Below, piece by piece: positions 26,043 through 35,301 of a DNA stretch of 64,000 nucleotides. The translations under genes and the position numbers were made by a program. The notes below the pieces were generated by a model. It was given only the letters and a program-made list of their open reading frames with translations. It was not told the origin of the DNA and made no database searches. This DNA is from Deltaproteobacteria bacterium RIFCSPHIGHO2_02_FULL_40_28. GTDB lineage: Bacteria; UBA10199; 2-12-FULL-40-28. How positions within the stretch are numbered: the first letter of the stretch is position 1; each line of letters opens with the position of its first letter. The stretch spans positions 52,275 through 116,274 of the forward strand of contig MGRJ01000020.1 in the NCBI GenBank assembly GCA_001798135.1, written 5' to 3'.

Positions 26043-27596
26043 ATGATTATCGAGGCACCGCGCATTAAAAAGGCTTTCTTAGCCAAAATTGAAACACTGT
26101 TGGGATCTAACGGCTATTCTACTAAAACCATCGATCGCTTCAATTATACACGCGATTCTAACTTTAGAAGTACCATTAAGGCTTATTACAACAAAACAGA
26201 AGCCGCTCCCGACCTCATCGTTTGGCCTAAAAATACCGAACAAGTTCAAAAACTAGTTAAGTTAGCTATTCGCCACCGTGTTCCTATTGTGCCATTTGGT
26301 GGTGGATCTGGAGTGTCTGGCGGTACCATTGCCGTTAAAGGTGGAATGATTATCGATATGAAACGGATGCATCGCATTTTAAAGCTCGATACCAAAAATT
26401 TACTCGTTACAGCCCAAGCAGGAATGTTGGGTAAAATTCTTGAAGATGAACTGCAAAGGCAAGGATACACTTTGGGGCATTTTCCTTCTTCTATCCTGTG
26501 TGCTAGTTTAGGTGGATACTTGGCTGCCAGGTCGGCAGGTCAGCAATCTTCTCGTTATGGTAAAATTGAAGACATGGTGCGTGAGATGGAAGTGGTGACT
26601 GGCAGAGGAGAAATTGTGAATACGCGTGATGTTTCTAATACCAGTGGAATGGATCTCAATCAAATTTTTGTAGGTTCAGAAGGAACCCTTTGTCTTTTTA
26701 CCACAGCAACGTTGAAAATATATCCCTTACCGGAAACCCAAAATTTTCAAAGTGTTCGTTTTAAAAATATGCGTACAGCGATAGAAGCCATCAGGCGTAT
26801 CATGCAATTAGGAATTAAACCCTCGGTTGTGCGATTGTATGACAAACTTGATTCTCTTTTGCTGCTTTCTACTAAATCGCCATCGAGAAAAAAAAGAGAT
26901 GATTTAACTGATATCCTTTCCAAACTTATTAAGTACCAATCTTTAAAAACAGCCCTGGCCATGCCTCAATTTTTATCTGCCTTGGTGCATGCTGTTTCTA
27001 CGGGTTGTGTTGTTATTTTTGTTTTTGAAGGTCATAAGCGCATTGTAAAAGAAGAAGAACGTCTTGTGATGGAGATTAGTAAAAATATGGGCGGAGAAAC
27101 ATTGGGGCCTGATCCTGCTAAACATTGGATGGAAAATCGTTATCGTGTTTCTTATGAGGCCTCCCCACTTTTTTATCACGGCCTTTTTACAGATACCATC
27201 GAAGTAGCAGGCACCTGGGATGTTCTTCCTGTTCTTTACAAAGAAATGATCAAATCTCTTTCTCAGCATGCCCTGATTATGGCGCATCTCTCGCATGTTT
27301 ATATGGATGGAGGTTCATTTTATTTTACTTTTGTAGCACCTCTTACGGGTTCAAAGAAAACAGAGATTCTTTACGATAAAATTTGGGATAAGGCGATGAA
27401 GCTTGTTCAAAAGCTAGGCGGAGTTATTAGTCATCATCATGGAATTGGTCGATTAAAAATGAAACACATGGCAACTGAATGGGGAAATGGTGCCGAAATT
27501 TATTTAAAACTTAAACACTATTACGATCCCTATGGAATTATGAATCCAGGAAAACTTTATAGTGCCGATAAAAAAATAATGGAGAAGGCTGCATGA
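26043..27596 (+). CDS. FAD-linked oxidase, alkylglycerone-phosphate synthase/GlcD-like
   Basis: A 517-residue flavoprotein of the vanillyl-alcohol-oxidase fold. The FAD pyrophosphate segment is VPIVPFGGGSGVSGG; SLGGYLAARSAGQQSSRYGKIEDM and the HHHGIGRLK near the C-terminus closely resemble alkyldihydroxyacetonephosphate synthases and D-2-hydroxyacid (GlcD) dehydrogenases. With the next two genes it forms a GlcD-GlcE-GlcF-like set, which favours a membrane-linked dehydrogenase, but an ether-lipid role is not excluded. Confidence 0.82.
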   Translation: MIIEAPRIKKAFLAKIETLLGSNGYSTKTIDRFNYTRDSNFRSTIKAYYNKTEAAPDLIVWPKNTEQVQKLVKLAIRHRVPIVPFGGGSGVSGGTIAVKGGMIIDMKRMHRILKLDTKNLLVTAQAGMLGKILEDELQRQGYTLGHFPSSILCASLGGYLAARSAGQQSSRYGKIEDMVREMEVVTGRGEIVNTRDVSNTSGMDLNQIFVGSEGTLCLFTTATLKIYPLPETQNFQSVRFKNMRTAIEAIRRIMQLGIKPSVVRLYDKLDSLLLLSTKSPSRKKRDDLTDILSKLIKYQSLKTALAMPQFLSALVHAVSTGCVVIFVFEGHKRIVKEEERLVMEISKNMGGETLGPDPAKHWMENRYRVSYEASPLFYHGLFTDTIEVAGTWDVLPVLYKEMIKSLSQHALIMAHLSHVYMDGGSFYFTFVAPLTGSKKTEILYDKIWDKAMKLVQKLGGVISHHHGIGRLKMKHMATEWGNGAEIYLKLKHYYDPYGIMNPGKLYSADKKIMEKAA

Positions 27597-28375
27597 TTAC
27601 TTTAAACAAAACATCTTTGATAGCCCATGTTGTTTCCCAGGTTACAGTTGGGGATTATGAAAAATTTCTTAATACTCAGGGCTTAACGGGAGGGTATTAT
27701 CCCGTGAGTGGATTAGATGTAACGATGGCCGATTGTCTTAAAGAGCGCACACCCAATCTTTATTTTTTAAAATATGGAGGATTAGATAAGCTGTGTGTTG
27801 GAGGCAAAGCCTATACTGCCGAGGGGCAATTATTTGATTTAAAAATTGCTCCTCGTTCAGCTACGGGGCCAGATCTTCATTTAGCTATTTTGGGTGAAGG
27901 ATGGCGGCTAGCTTGCTATCGTGAAGTGGTTTTGCGTCTTTTTCCAATACCCGAGGCCGAAAGTTGGGGAATTGCTTTTTGTAAAAATAGTGAAGCTGCT
28001 TTTGAAATTTTTCGTGCCATGATGGTTTTGATGATTAACCCTCTTTTTGCACGTATTCTTGATGATGAAGATCTCGATATTGTAACTCATAAACTTAATC
28101 TTCCTAGCGATGGAGATTCTGCTTTGTTTTTTAAGCTCTCAGGACTGAAATCCATGGTTGAAGCCCAAAAAGATGCCCTCATTCGTTTACATGAAGGTAA
28201 AAAAATTATTTTCTATTGGCCCACTAAAATTTCTGAGAAAACAGAACTCAATTCAAGTTTAATTAACGAAGAAGGTTTAGCGCGAGGTGAAAAACCCACC
28301 AAGGGTGAACTTAATTTAATTCGTTATCTCGAAAAAAATCCAAACGAGAAGGAAACCCATGTTAGATCAATTTGA
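27593..28375 (+). CDS. GlcE-like truncated FAD-binding subunit
   Basis: A 260-residue protein overlapping the preceding gene by ATGA and the next by 17 bases. YPVSGLDVTMADCL and GGKAYTAEGQLFDLKIAPRSATGPDLH give the impression of a reduced FAD-linked oxidase domain, as GlcE is relative to GlcD, and FARILDDEDLDIV resembles the cap region. The strict glycine-rich FAD loop is absent. Its placement makes an accessory subunit the best reading. Confidence 0.6.
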   Translation: MITLNKTSLIAHVVSQVTVGDYEKFLNTQGLTGGYYPVSGLDVTMADCLKERTPNLYFLKYGGLDKLCVGGKAYTAEGQLFDLKIAPRSATGPDLHLAILGEGWRLACYREVVLRLFPIPEAESWGIAFCKNSEAAFEIFRAMMVLMINPLFARILDDEDLDIVTHKLNLPSDGDSALFFKLSGLKSMVEAQKDALIRLHEGKKIIFYWPTKISEKTELNSSLINEEGLARGEKPTKGELNLIRYLEKNPNEKETHVRSI

Positions 28376-29480
28376 GAAACAACTTGAATATTGCACTTAC
28401 TGCCCCAGACTGTGCCAATCGGCCTGCCCCGTGCTTGCAACAGAAGGGAATGAGGCCCATGCCCCCTGGGGAATTATGCAAACTCTCAATATGGTTCGGC
28501 GTGGTGAAATTCCGTTTGATGAAGAAATAGCGGCTTTAAGTTATCAGTGTTTAACTTGCAAGGCGTGTACCGAACAATGTCATCATGGAAATGAAATTCC
28601 ACCCGTACTTCATGAGGTGCGAAAACTGGCGGTTAAACACGATTTAGCACCACCTGAGATTACTGGATTTTTAGAAAAATTTCATCGGCATAATAATCCC
28701 TTCTCAAAGGATTTACTTCAAAAACTCAAAAAAATAGTTCCTGCAAAGTATTTCCAAAAAGATACTCCTGTGATTTATTTTGCAAGTTGCACTACCATTG
28801 CTCAATGTCCTGAGGTGATTAGGGATACATTTGAATTGTTTGAAAAACTCAAAATTGATTTTGTAGGAATTTATCCCGAATCCATTCAATGTTGTGGATA
28901 CCCTCTTATTACGGGGGGATTAGAGGATGAATTTGTTGAACTGGCTGAAATTAATTTTAATACCTTCAAGCAGTACAAAACCATTATTACAGGTTCTCCT
29001 GCCTGTGTCTATACTTTGAGGGAAACTTATAAAGAATATGCGCTTGGCTTGGGGTCGCGTGTAGTTTCCATCAATGAGTTTTTAGAACCTTATTTGCACA
29101 ATATTAATTACCAGATAAAAAAGAGCATTCGTACTAAAATCATTTATCATGACCCCTGTTATTCTTGCCGTTATTTGCATGAGGTTGATAGACCCAGAGA
29201 ATTGATTGGACAAGTTACGGGTATTCAACCTGTGGAATTTAATCATCATGGTGAAAAAACTGCCTGCTCGGGTCAGGGTGGATGTTATTCCATTATGAAT
29301 AAGGATGTTTCGGATCAAATTTGTAAAGTACGATTGGAAGAAGTTTATGAAAAAAATATTCAAACTATTATTACTCAATGTCCCTCATGCATTCATAAGT
29401 TTCGTAAAAATTCTAATCATTTGATTATCAAAGATTTGGTGAGTTATTTGAACGACTGTATTGAAGGAACCAAAGATTAA
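28359..29480 (+). CDS. GlcF-like iron-sulfur (CCG-domain) subunit
   Basis: A 373-residue protein with two 4Fe-4S sets near the N-terminus (CPRLCQSACPV and CLTCKACTEQCHHG) and two CCG cysteine-rich domains (CCGYPLITGG and CSGQGGCYSI) like those of GlcF, LutA and heterodisulfide reductase HdrB/D. It probably takes electrons from the flavoprotein subunits and passes them to quinone or another carrier. No membrane helix is seen. Confidence 0.85.
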   Translation: MLDQFEKQLEYCTYCPRLCQSACPVLATEGNEAHAPWGIMQTLNMVRRGEIPFDEEIAALSYQCLTCKACTEQCHHGNEIPPVLHEVRKLAVKHDLAPPEITGFLEKFHRHNNPFSKDLLQKLKKIVPAKYFQKDTPVIYFASCTTIAQCPEVIRDTFELFEKLKIDFVGIYPESIQCCGYPLITGGLEDEFVELAEINFNTFKQYKTIITGSPACVYTLRETYKEYALGLGSRVVSINEFLEPYLHNINYQIKKSIRTKIIYHDPCYSCRYLHEVDRPRELIGQVTGIQPVEFNHHGEKTACSGQGGCYSIMNKDVSDQICKVRLEEVYEKNIQTIITQCPSCIHKFRKNSNHLIIKDLVSYLNDCIEGTKD

Positions 29481-29483
29481 TTT

Positions 29484-30413
29484 ATGACACGAGATGGAGT
29501 TTTTTTAGTGGTTAATCCTCAAGCAGGGAAGGGGAAGCTTGGTCGTGATTGGCCAAAACTTAAAAAAAATCTTCAAGAGATTCTTCATTTTAATTTTGAA
29601 TTAACCCAAAAAACAGGGGATGCCACACTTTTAACTCAGAAAGCTTTAGAAAAGGGATATTCCCTTATTGTTTCCATGGGAGGGGATGGTACCTTAAATG
29701 AATGTGTCACTGGTTTTTTAAAAGAAGGCTCCCCCACTCATCCTAAAGCTACTTTGGGAATTCTTCCTTATGGTCGTGGCTCGGATTTAGCCAGACATTT
29801 GGGTATTTCGCGTGATCCCTTGGTGGCTGTTACTCACTTATTAAGTCGCCAAGTGCAAAGATTAGACGTGGGTAAAATCACTTGGTTTAAAAATGGGCGA
29901 AAATCCAAAAGCCGATATTTTATTAACAATGCTTACTTGGGTGTGGGGGCATCAACAGATTATTGGTCTAGAAGAGCACCCAAATTTTTTGGAGCCACCT
30001 CTGGGTATTTGTATGGGCTTGTTCGTGGGGGGCTCACTTTTAAGCCTCTGTCTGTGCGTGTCATAACCGAAAAAGTAGAAAGGGTTTTTTCAGTTACTAA
30101 TTTGGTGGTGGCTAATGGTTCTTATTTTGGTGCGGGAATGTATGCTTCCCCTAAGGCAGAAGTGGATGATGGATTATTAGACGTGGTGGTTATTAAATCC
30201 ATGCCACTTTCTAAGTCTTTTCTTTTTATTCCTCGTTTGTATCGCAAAGATTATATTCGTGATGAGGATGTCGAATTTTTTCGTGCCCGCAAAATTGAGT
30301 TATCATCTGCCCGAGAGGGCGATCAAATTCCCATTCAAACTGATGGCGATCAAGTAAACGATCTCCCCGTTACCATCGAAATCCTCCCCAAAATTTTAAG
30401 ATTTAAAGTGTAG
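29484..30413 (+). CDS. diacylglycerol kinase-family lipid kinase (YegS/BmrU-like)
   Basis: A 309-residue enzyme with N-terminal LVVNPQAGKGKLG, the nucleotide-binding SMGGDGTLNE and PYGRGSDLARHLGI, and the C-terminal DGLLDVVVI strand of the DAGK catalytic fold. It should phosphorylate a diacylglycerol-like lipid. It starts four bases after the GlcF-like gene, so lipid metabolism and the upstream oxidoreductase may be linked. Confidence 0.85.
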   Translation: MTRDGVFLVVNPQAGKGKLGRDWPKLKKNLQEILHFNFELTQKTGDATLLTQKALEKGYSLIVSMGGDGTLNECVTGFLKEGSPTHPKATLGILPYGRGSDLARHLGISRDPLVAVTHLLSRQVQRLDVGKITWFKNGRKSKSRYFINNAYLGVGASTDYWSRRAPKFFGATSGYLYGLVRGGLTFKPLSVRVITEKVERVFSVTNLVVANGSYFGAGMYASPKAEVDDGLLDVVVIKSMPLSKSFLFIPRLYRKDYIRDEDVEFFRARKIELSSAREGDQIPIQTDGDQVNDLPVTIEILPKILRFKV

Positions 30414-30422
30414 AGTTCTTCT

Positions 30423-30457
30423 GTTATTCCCACGAAGGTGGAGATCTATCTTAATTT
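30423..30457. repeat. degenerate family D repeat (D2)
   Basis: GTTATTCCCACGAAGGTGG followed by AGATCTATCTTAA resembles the left half of family D; the right half is missing. It lies between convergent genes. Confidence 0.5.
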
Positions 30458-30633
30458 TTTGAAAGAAGTAACTTTTTAAAAGAATGTTTTAAGGATGGAT
30501 TTTTTTTCCAAATTTCAAACATAAGTTGGCGATAACCATCTAGCCAAAGCAAAGTATCCTCTGCCGATAGCTTGGGAGGAGGATTTTTTTTATTCCATTT
30601 CGCCCAAATCTTTTTTTCTGAAATCGCCATCAT
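30451..30633 (-). CDS. small hypothetical protein (60 aa), partner of nucleotidyltransferase
   Basis: A basic 60-residue protein with several Trp (WAKWNKKNPPPK, LLWLDGYRQLMFEIWKKNP) that looks mostly helical. It starts one base after the stop of the nucleotidyltransferase gene, so the two form a unit. Such small genes next to nucleotidyltransferases suggest a toxin-antitoxin or nucleotide-transfer module, but I do not recognise it. Confidence 0.55.
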   Translation of the reverse strand: MMAISEKKIWAKWNKKNPPPKLSAEDTLLWLDGYRQLMFEIWKKNPSLKHSFKKLLLSKN

Positions 30634-30634
30634 T

Positions 30635-31123
30635 TTATTCCTTAATCATTTTCTTGAGGATCTTAATATCAAACAGATCTTTATCTCTACCAGCAGCTTC
30701 TTTTAATTTTATAAGATCCAGAATGCCAAGTACAGGGATTATTATGTTAAAAGCCTTTACATTTTTACGTCCTTTATACAATTTTTGAAAGGGCATTGGT
30801 TCACGTACGAAAATATCAACGAGTTCAAGTGGATTATCAGGGTTAAGAAAACTAAAAACAATCATTCCTTTTTCTTTAATCCATTTTTCACGAGATATTT
30901 CGTTTGCAAATTCTTTTGGATCAACTGGAACTTTAGGGACCAGACCTAATTGGGACATAACCTTTACAAAACCAAGCGTATTTTTTTGCTCCAAATGTAC
31001 AATCAAATCAAGATCAACAGTTCCTCGATTAATTTGATGCAAATTAACAGCAACTCCTCCCGCTACTAGATAACGAATTTTCGCTTTATTGAGCTTTTTA
31101 AAAATTTTTATATAAGGAACCAT
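30635..31123 (-). CDS. nucleotidyltransferase-fold protein
   Basis: A 162-residue protein with the signature YLVAGGVAVNLHQINR followed by TVDLDLIVH, which matches the reduced GG-(N)n-DxD pattern of Pol beta-like nucleotidyltransferases such as those in AbiEii and MNT systems. A third acidic residue could be in PLELVDIFV. The C-terminal IIPVLGILDLIKLKEAAGRDKDLFDI is also typical. It heads a two-gene unit with a 60-residue protein. Confidence 0.75.
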   Translation of the reverse strand: MVPYIKIFKKLNKAKIRYLVAGGVAVNLHQINRGTVDLDLIVHLEQKNTLGFVKVMSQLGLVPKVPVDPKEFANEISREKWIKEKGMIVFSFLNPDNPLELVDIFVREPMPFQKLYKGRKNVKAFNIIIPVLGILDLIKLKEAAGRDKDLFDIKILKKMIKE

Positions 31124-31133
31124 ATAAAATTAG

Positions 31134-33812
31134 TTAAGAAATTAATCCTCGCAACACGTACTGTAAAATGCCACCATTTTTGAAGTATTCAAGCTCTACG
31201 GGAGTATCAATGCGTACCAAGGCTTCAAAAGTTTTTTCTTGAGAATCTTTTTTTGTTTTCACGATGATTTTATTTCCAACCTTAAGCATAGCCATCCCCT
31301 CAATTTCAAAAATTTCTTCGCCCGTTAATCCTACACTAGACGCTGTTTGATTTTCTAAAAATTGCAAAGGTAAGATTCCCATGCCTACTAAATTAGAACG
31401 ATGAATACGCTCATAAGATTCTGCAATAACAACCTTAATTCCCAAAAGCGCTGGCCCTTTAGCTGCCCAATCACGCGATGATCCCGATCCATATTCTTTT
31501 CCTGCTAAAATAACCAAAGGAACCCCATCTTTTTGATAGTTCATGGCAGCGTCAAAAATACTCATGTTTTGATTAGAAGGAAAATGCCGCGTTATCCCGC
31601 CTTCTGTTCCAGGAAGTAATAAATTTTTAATGCGAATATTAGCAAAAGTACCACGCATCATCACCTCATGGTTTCCACGTCTGGCTCCATATTGATTAAA
31701 ATCTTTTGGATCAACCCCATGAGACATTAAATATTTTGCTGCAGGTGAATCTTTAGCAATAGAACCTGCCGGGGAAATATGATCGGTTGTAACGGAGTCT
31801 CCAAAAATTGCGAGCACTCGGGCTTTAGTAATATTTTGGAGGGACTTAGCTGTTTTTTCCATGGTATCAAAAAAAGGAGGTGGCTGGACATAGGTGGAAT
31901 TTTTATCCCATGCAAAACGATCTCCGCTGGGAACTTTTAAAGCCTTCCAACGGGCTGCGCCTTCAAAAACTTGGGAATAAGTTTTTTTAAATAAATCACT
32001 ACTTAAAGCTTTTACCATCACTTCAGAAATTTCTTTTTCACTGGGCCAAACATCTTTTAAAAAAACATCTTTTCCATTTTTATCTTGCCCTAGGGGCTCG
32101 GTGTAAGGATCCCAATTCATTTTACCTGCAATGGCATATGCTACAACCAAGGGAGGGCTGGCCAAGTAGTTAGCTCGTACATGGGGGTTAATGCGCCCCT
32201 CAAAATTACGATTACCTGATAAAACAGCAGAAACAATGAGATCAGAATCGGTAATAGCTTTAGCTATCGCATCAGGGAGTGGACCAGAATTACCAATGCA
32301 AGTGGTGCAACCATAACCAACCAGATTAAATTTTAAATCACTCAAGGGGTCTAAGAGGTTGGCTTTTTGAAGATAGGCTGTAACTGTTTGAGAGCCCGGT
32401 GCTAAAGAAGTTTTAACCCAGGGTTTGACTGACAAACCTTTTTCAACCGCTTTTTTAGCTACAAGGCCTGCAGCTATGAGTATAGAAGGGTTGGAAGTGT
32501 TCGTACAAGAAGTAATGGCAGCAATGACCACATCACCTTGAGAAAGTTCAAAGGAATTTTTCTCCAGCATTACTTTTGTTTTGGTTGATGGATTTGATTT
32601 TGAATTTTTTTTAGCTGCTAATAAAGTATTTAAATTGGTTTCGAAATGTTTTTTAGCTTCAGTTAAAGCAATGCGGTCTTGAGGGCGCGATGGCCCAGCA
32701 ATACAGGGGACAATGCTTCCCAAATCAAGTTCGATTGTTTCTGAATAAAGGGGATCAGGAGTTTCATTTGTTCGATAGAGACCCTGAACCTTGGCGTAAG
32801 CTTCAACCAGGGCTACTTGTTCATCAGATCTCCCTGAAAATTTGAGATACTTGATGGTTTCTTCATCGATAGGAAAAATAGCACAAGTACTACCATACTC
32901 GGGCGACATATTTCCAATGGTAGCTCTATCAGCTAAAGAAAGTTCCGATAGGCCTGATCCAAAAAATTCAACAAATTTTCCAACTACCTTTTTTTGGCGG
33001 AGTATTTGAGTGACTGTTAAAACTAAATCTGTGGCTGTTGTTCCTTCCGGAAGTTTTCCCGTTACTTTTACTCCCAAAACTTGAGGGATAAGCATGGTGA
33101 TGGGTTGGCCCAGCATCACAGCTTCAGCTTCAATACCACCAACTCCCCATCCCAACACTCCAAGACCATTCACCATGGTGGTATGACTATCGGTTCCTAC
33201 AAGAGTATCGGGATAGAGCACCCCTTCATTTTGAAAAACAACACGGGATAAAAATTCTAAATTTACTTGATGCACAATTCCTGTATCGGGAGGCACCACT
33301 TTAAAATTACGAAAGGCATTTTGTCCCCAACGCAAAAAAACATAACGTTCTTCGTTTCGGTCGTATTCGTTTTTTTCGTTGATTGCAAAAGACTCTGGTG
33401 TGCCAAAAGAATCAACTTGTACAGAATGATCAATCACTAACTCCGATGGAAAAAGAGGATTGATTTTTTGTGGATCACCTCCCAATCTTTGCATGGCATC
33501 ACGCATGACAGCTAAATCACACACAGCAGGAACCCCTGTAAAATCTTGCAGGATAACTCTGGCAGGAGTGAAGTTAATTTCCTGGTGAGGAGGAGCTTTT
33601 GGATTCCAACGAGCCAGATTTTCGATGTCTTTAGAAAAAACAGAAAGATTATTTTCGTTTCGCAGAAGGTTTTCGATTAAAATTTTGATGGAATAAGGAA
33701 AGCGCTCAATATCAAACCCTTTTTTGGCAAGGGCTGGGAGAGAAAAATAAGTGTATTCTTTATTTCCTACTTTTAAAACCGATTGGGTTTGAAAGGTATT
33801 GAAAGTTTTCAT
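31134..33812 (-). CDS. acnA: aconitate hydratase
   Basis: An 892-residue AcnA/IRP-type aconitase that interconverts citrate and isocitrate. The 4Fe-4S ligands appear in ITSCTNTSNPS and GYGCTTCIGNSGPL; GTDSHTTMVNGLGVLGWGVGG and GSSRDWAAKGPALLG complete the active site. I place the start at ATG 33812 (MKTFNTF), not the longer frame from 33857. It is the first TCA enzyme in the window and is separated from sdh/icd by DUF4143 genes. Confidence 0.96.
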   Translation of the reverse strand: MKTFNTFQTQSVLKVGNKEYTYFSLPALAKKGFDIERFPYSIKILIENLLRNENNLSVFSKDIENLARWNPKAPPHQEINFTPARVILQDFTGVPAVCDLAVMRDAMQRLGGDPQKINPLFPSELVIDHSVQVDSFGTPESFAINEKNEYDRNEERYVFLRWGQNAFRNFKVVPPDTGIVHQVNLEFLSRVVFQNEGVLYPDTLVGTDSHTTMVNGLGVLGWGVGGIEAEAVMLGQPITMLIPQVLGVKVTGKLPEGTTATDLVLTVTQILRQKKVVGKFVEFFGSGLSELSLADRATIGNMSPEYGSTCAIFPIDEETIKYLKFSGRSDEQVALVEAYAKVQGLYRTNETPDPLYSETIELDLGSIVPCIAGPSRPQDRIALTEAKKHFETNLNTLLAAKKNSKSNPSTKTKVMLEKNSFELSQGDVVIAAITSCTNTSNPSILIAAGLVAKKAVEKGLSVKPWVKTSLAPGSQTVTAYLQKANLLDPLSDLKFNLVGYGCTTCIGNSGPLPDAIAKAITDSDLIVSAVLSGNRNFEGRINPHVRANYLASPPLVVAYAIAGKMNWDPYTEPLGQDKNGKDVFLKDVWPSEKEISEVMVKALSSDLFKKTYSQVFEGAARWKALKVPSGDRFAWDKNSTYVQPPPFFDTMEKTAKSLQNITKARVLAIFGDSVTTDHISPAGSIAKDSPAAKYLMSHGVDPKDFNQYGARRGNHEVMMRGTFANIRIKNLLLPGTEGGITRHFPSNQNMSIFDAAMNYQKDGVPLVILAGKEYGSGSSRDWAAKGPALLGIKVVIAESYERIHRSNLVGMGILPLQFLENQTASSVGLTGEEIFEIEGMAMLKVGNKIIVKTKKDSQEKTFEALVRIDTPVELEYFKNGGILQYVLRGLIS

Positions 33813-33914
33813 GATGAGGGTCACACTAAATGTGGTGGGCGAGCTTGTCAAGAGCATGAAATCCTTTCTTTACTTCAGAGAAGTAGCAATTTAAGAAGAA
33901 TAATGAGGGGATGA

Positions 33915-33999
33915 GAGGGAGGCTTTTGGAGGTTTCGAGGACTGTCTGACGAGCCTTCAAGGCGAGGAGTTCCGCAGAAACCGGAAAAAGTCTCCCTCC
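33915..33999 (+). repeat. family B structured repeat (B2)
   Basis: Arms GAGGGAG..CTTTT..GGTTTC pair with GAAACC..AAAAG..CTCCCTC. The core is GAGGACTGTCTGACGAGCC, TTCAA, GGCGAGGAGTTCCGCAG, so its apical loop differs from B1 and B3 by keeping the GCC/GGC pairing. It ends 16 bases before the DUF4412 gene. Confidence 0.85.
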
Positions 34000-34015
34000 C
34001 AGCACCATAAATTTT

Positions 34016-34783
34016 ATGAAAAATATTTTTTTCATTTTTTCTTTTCTTTTTTCTATTTTTTACTTTTCACTGCTGGCTCACGCTGGTTTGGTGATTACAA
34101 GCCGTTACGAATCACAGGCTGATAAAATTCAATCAACCGATAAAGCCATGATAGAAAAAGATCGCATGCGGGTTGATGTTTCTACCCCTGGAAATAATCA
34201 TCTCATGATTTATCGAGCCGATTTAGGAAAAATGTGGATTATTGATCCAGAAAAAAAACAGTACCAAGAACTTTCCAAACAAGAAATTACAGGCATGATG
34301 CAAAAAATGCAAGAAGCCACCAAAAGACTTGAAGCTCAAATGGCATCGATGCCGCAAGCTCAAAGGGAAGCCATGAAAAAAATGATGCCTCAAATGCCAA
34401 AGCCAAGTGTAGTTACTTATCAGAAAAAAGCTGATGGGATTAAAATTGGAAATTATACTTGTACCCTCTATGAGGGATTTGTGGATCAGAAAAAAGTAAG
34501 TGAAATGTGGACAACAGATTTAAAAGCTTTATCTATGAGCCCAGAAGATTTTGCAGTGATGAATTCTTTTGGTGAAATGTTTGAAGCTATTTCAAAAGAT
34601 TTTACATCACCCTATAAAATTAGTTCTCTCGGGCTTCCTATTCGCATGGCTCAATACAATCCCGATGGAAGCCAAAAACATTTAACCGAGGTTGTTTCCA
34701 TTGAAAGACAAAATACAGATCCCGCTCTTTTTGAGCTTCCAAAAGATTTTGTAAAACAAAGCAGGGATGATTTTGATGAGTAA
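34016..34783 (+). CDS. secreted DUF4412-like protein
   Basis: A 255-residue protein with a signal peptide (cleavage after AHA, about residue 22). The mature part begins with GLVITSRYES, continues with MIEKDRMRVDV and MWIIDPEKKQYQEL, and has a Met/Gln-rich helical insert (about residues 85-130) before a second beta-rich half ending VVSIERQNTDPALFELPKDF. This order fits DUF4412 envelope proteins. Probably periplasmic or outer-membrane associated; function unknown. The cutA start overlaps its 3' end. Confidence 0.7.
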   Translation: MKNIFFIFSFLFSIFYFSLLAHAGLVITSRYESQADKIQSTDKAMIEKDRMRVDVSTPGNNHLMIYRADLGKMWIIDPEKKQYQELSKQEITGMMQKMQEATKRLEAQMASMPQAQREAMKKMMPQMPKPSVVTYQKKADGIKIGNYTCTLYEGFVDQKKVSEMWTTDLKALSMSPEDFAVMNSFGEMFEAISKDFTSPYKISSLGLPIRMAQYNPDGSQKHLTEVVSIERQNTDPALFELPKDFVKQSRDDFDE

Positions 34784-35099
34784 ATTGAGTTTAATTTATG
34801 TAACGGTAGCAAACCTTGATGAGGCTAAAAAAATCGCCAAGTTTTTAGTGACTGAAAAAAAAGTAGCTTGTGCCAATATTTTACCTGGCGCTACTTCCAT
34901 CTATCATTGGGAAGGCAAGCTCGAAGAAACCACCGAATGTGTGCTGATTGCTAAAACAAAAACTTCCCTTGTGGATGATGTGATTACAGTCGTTAAAAAA
35001 CTTCATAGTTATTCCTGTCCTTGCATTGTGAGCCTTTCTATCGACAATGGAAACCCTGATTTTTTGGCTTGGATTGAAAAAGAAACAATAAAAAACTAG
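34776..35099 (+). CDS. cutA: divalent cation tolerance protein CutA
   Basis: A 107-residue trimeric ferredoxin-fold protein. YVTVANLDEAKKIAKFLV, VACANILPGATSIYHWEGKLEE and YSCPCIVSLSIDNGN are all classic CutA segments. Its function in metal tolerance is debated. I use ATG 34776, which overlaps the preceding stop; ATG 34767 would add three residues. Confidence 0.93.
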   Translation: MSKLSLIYVTVANLDEAKKIAKFLVTEKKVACANILPGATSIYHWEGKLEETTECVLIAKTKTSLVDDVITVVKKLHSYSCPCIVSLSIDNGNPDFLAWIEKETIKN

Positions 35100-35143
35100 A
35101 AAAATTAAGAACACATCTAAAAACTCAATTAAAATCTAAAATT

Positions 35144-35212
35144 GTCATTCCTGCGGAAGCAGGAATCCAGGCTTTTCAAGAGTTTCTGGATCCCTGCTTT
35201 CGCAGGGATGAC
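35144..35212. repeat. family D palindromic repeat (D3)
   Basis: GTCATTCCTGC/GCAGGAAT and GGATCCCTGC/GCAGGGATGAC hairpins flank a variable middle (CCAG...CTGG). The copy follows cutA. Confidence 0.85.
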
Positions 35213-35240
35213 ATAGAATAGTTTTTTAGTGATGCTCTTA

Positions 35241-35301
35241 ATTACAAATTTACAACATAATGTAAAAATGTATTACAAATTTACAACATGTTGTAAATTT
35301 G
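35241..35301. promoter_or_regulatory. tandem palindromes before decayed DUF4143 gene
   Basis: 35276-35301 is a perfect 26-bp palindrome with half-site CAAATTTACAACA. ATTACAAATTTACAACAT occurs at 35241-35258 and again at 35272-35289; both units contain TTTACA-6-TGTAAA, and their centres are 31 bases apart. The arrangement resembles those before two intact DUF4143 genes at 23.8 and 25.0 kb. Confidence 0.6.
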
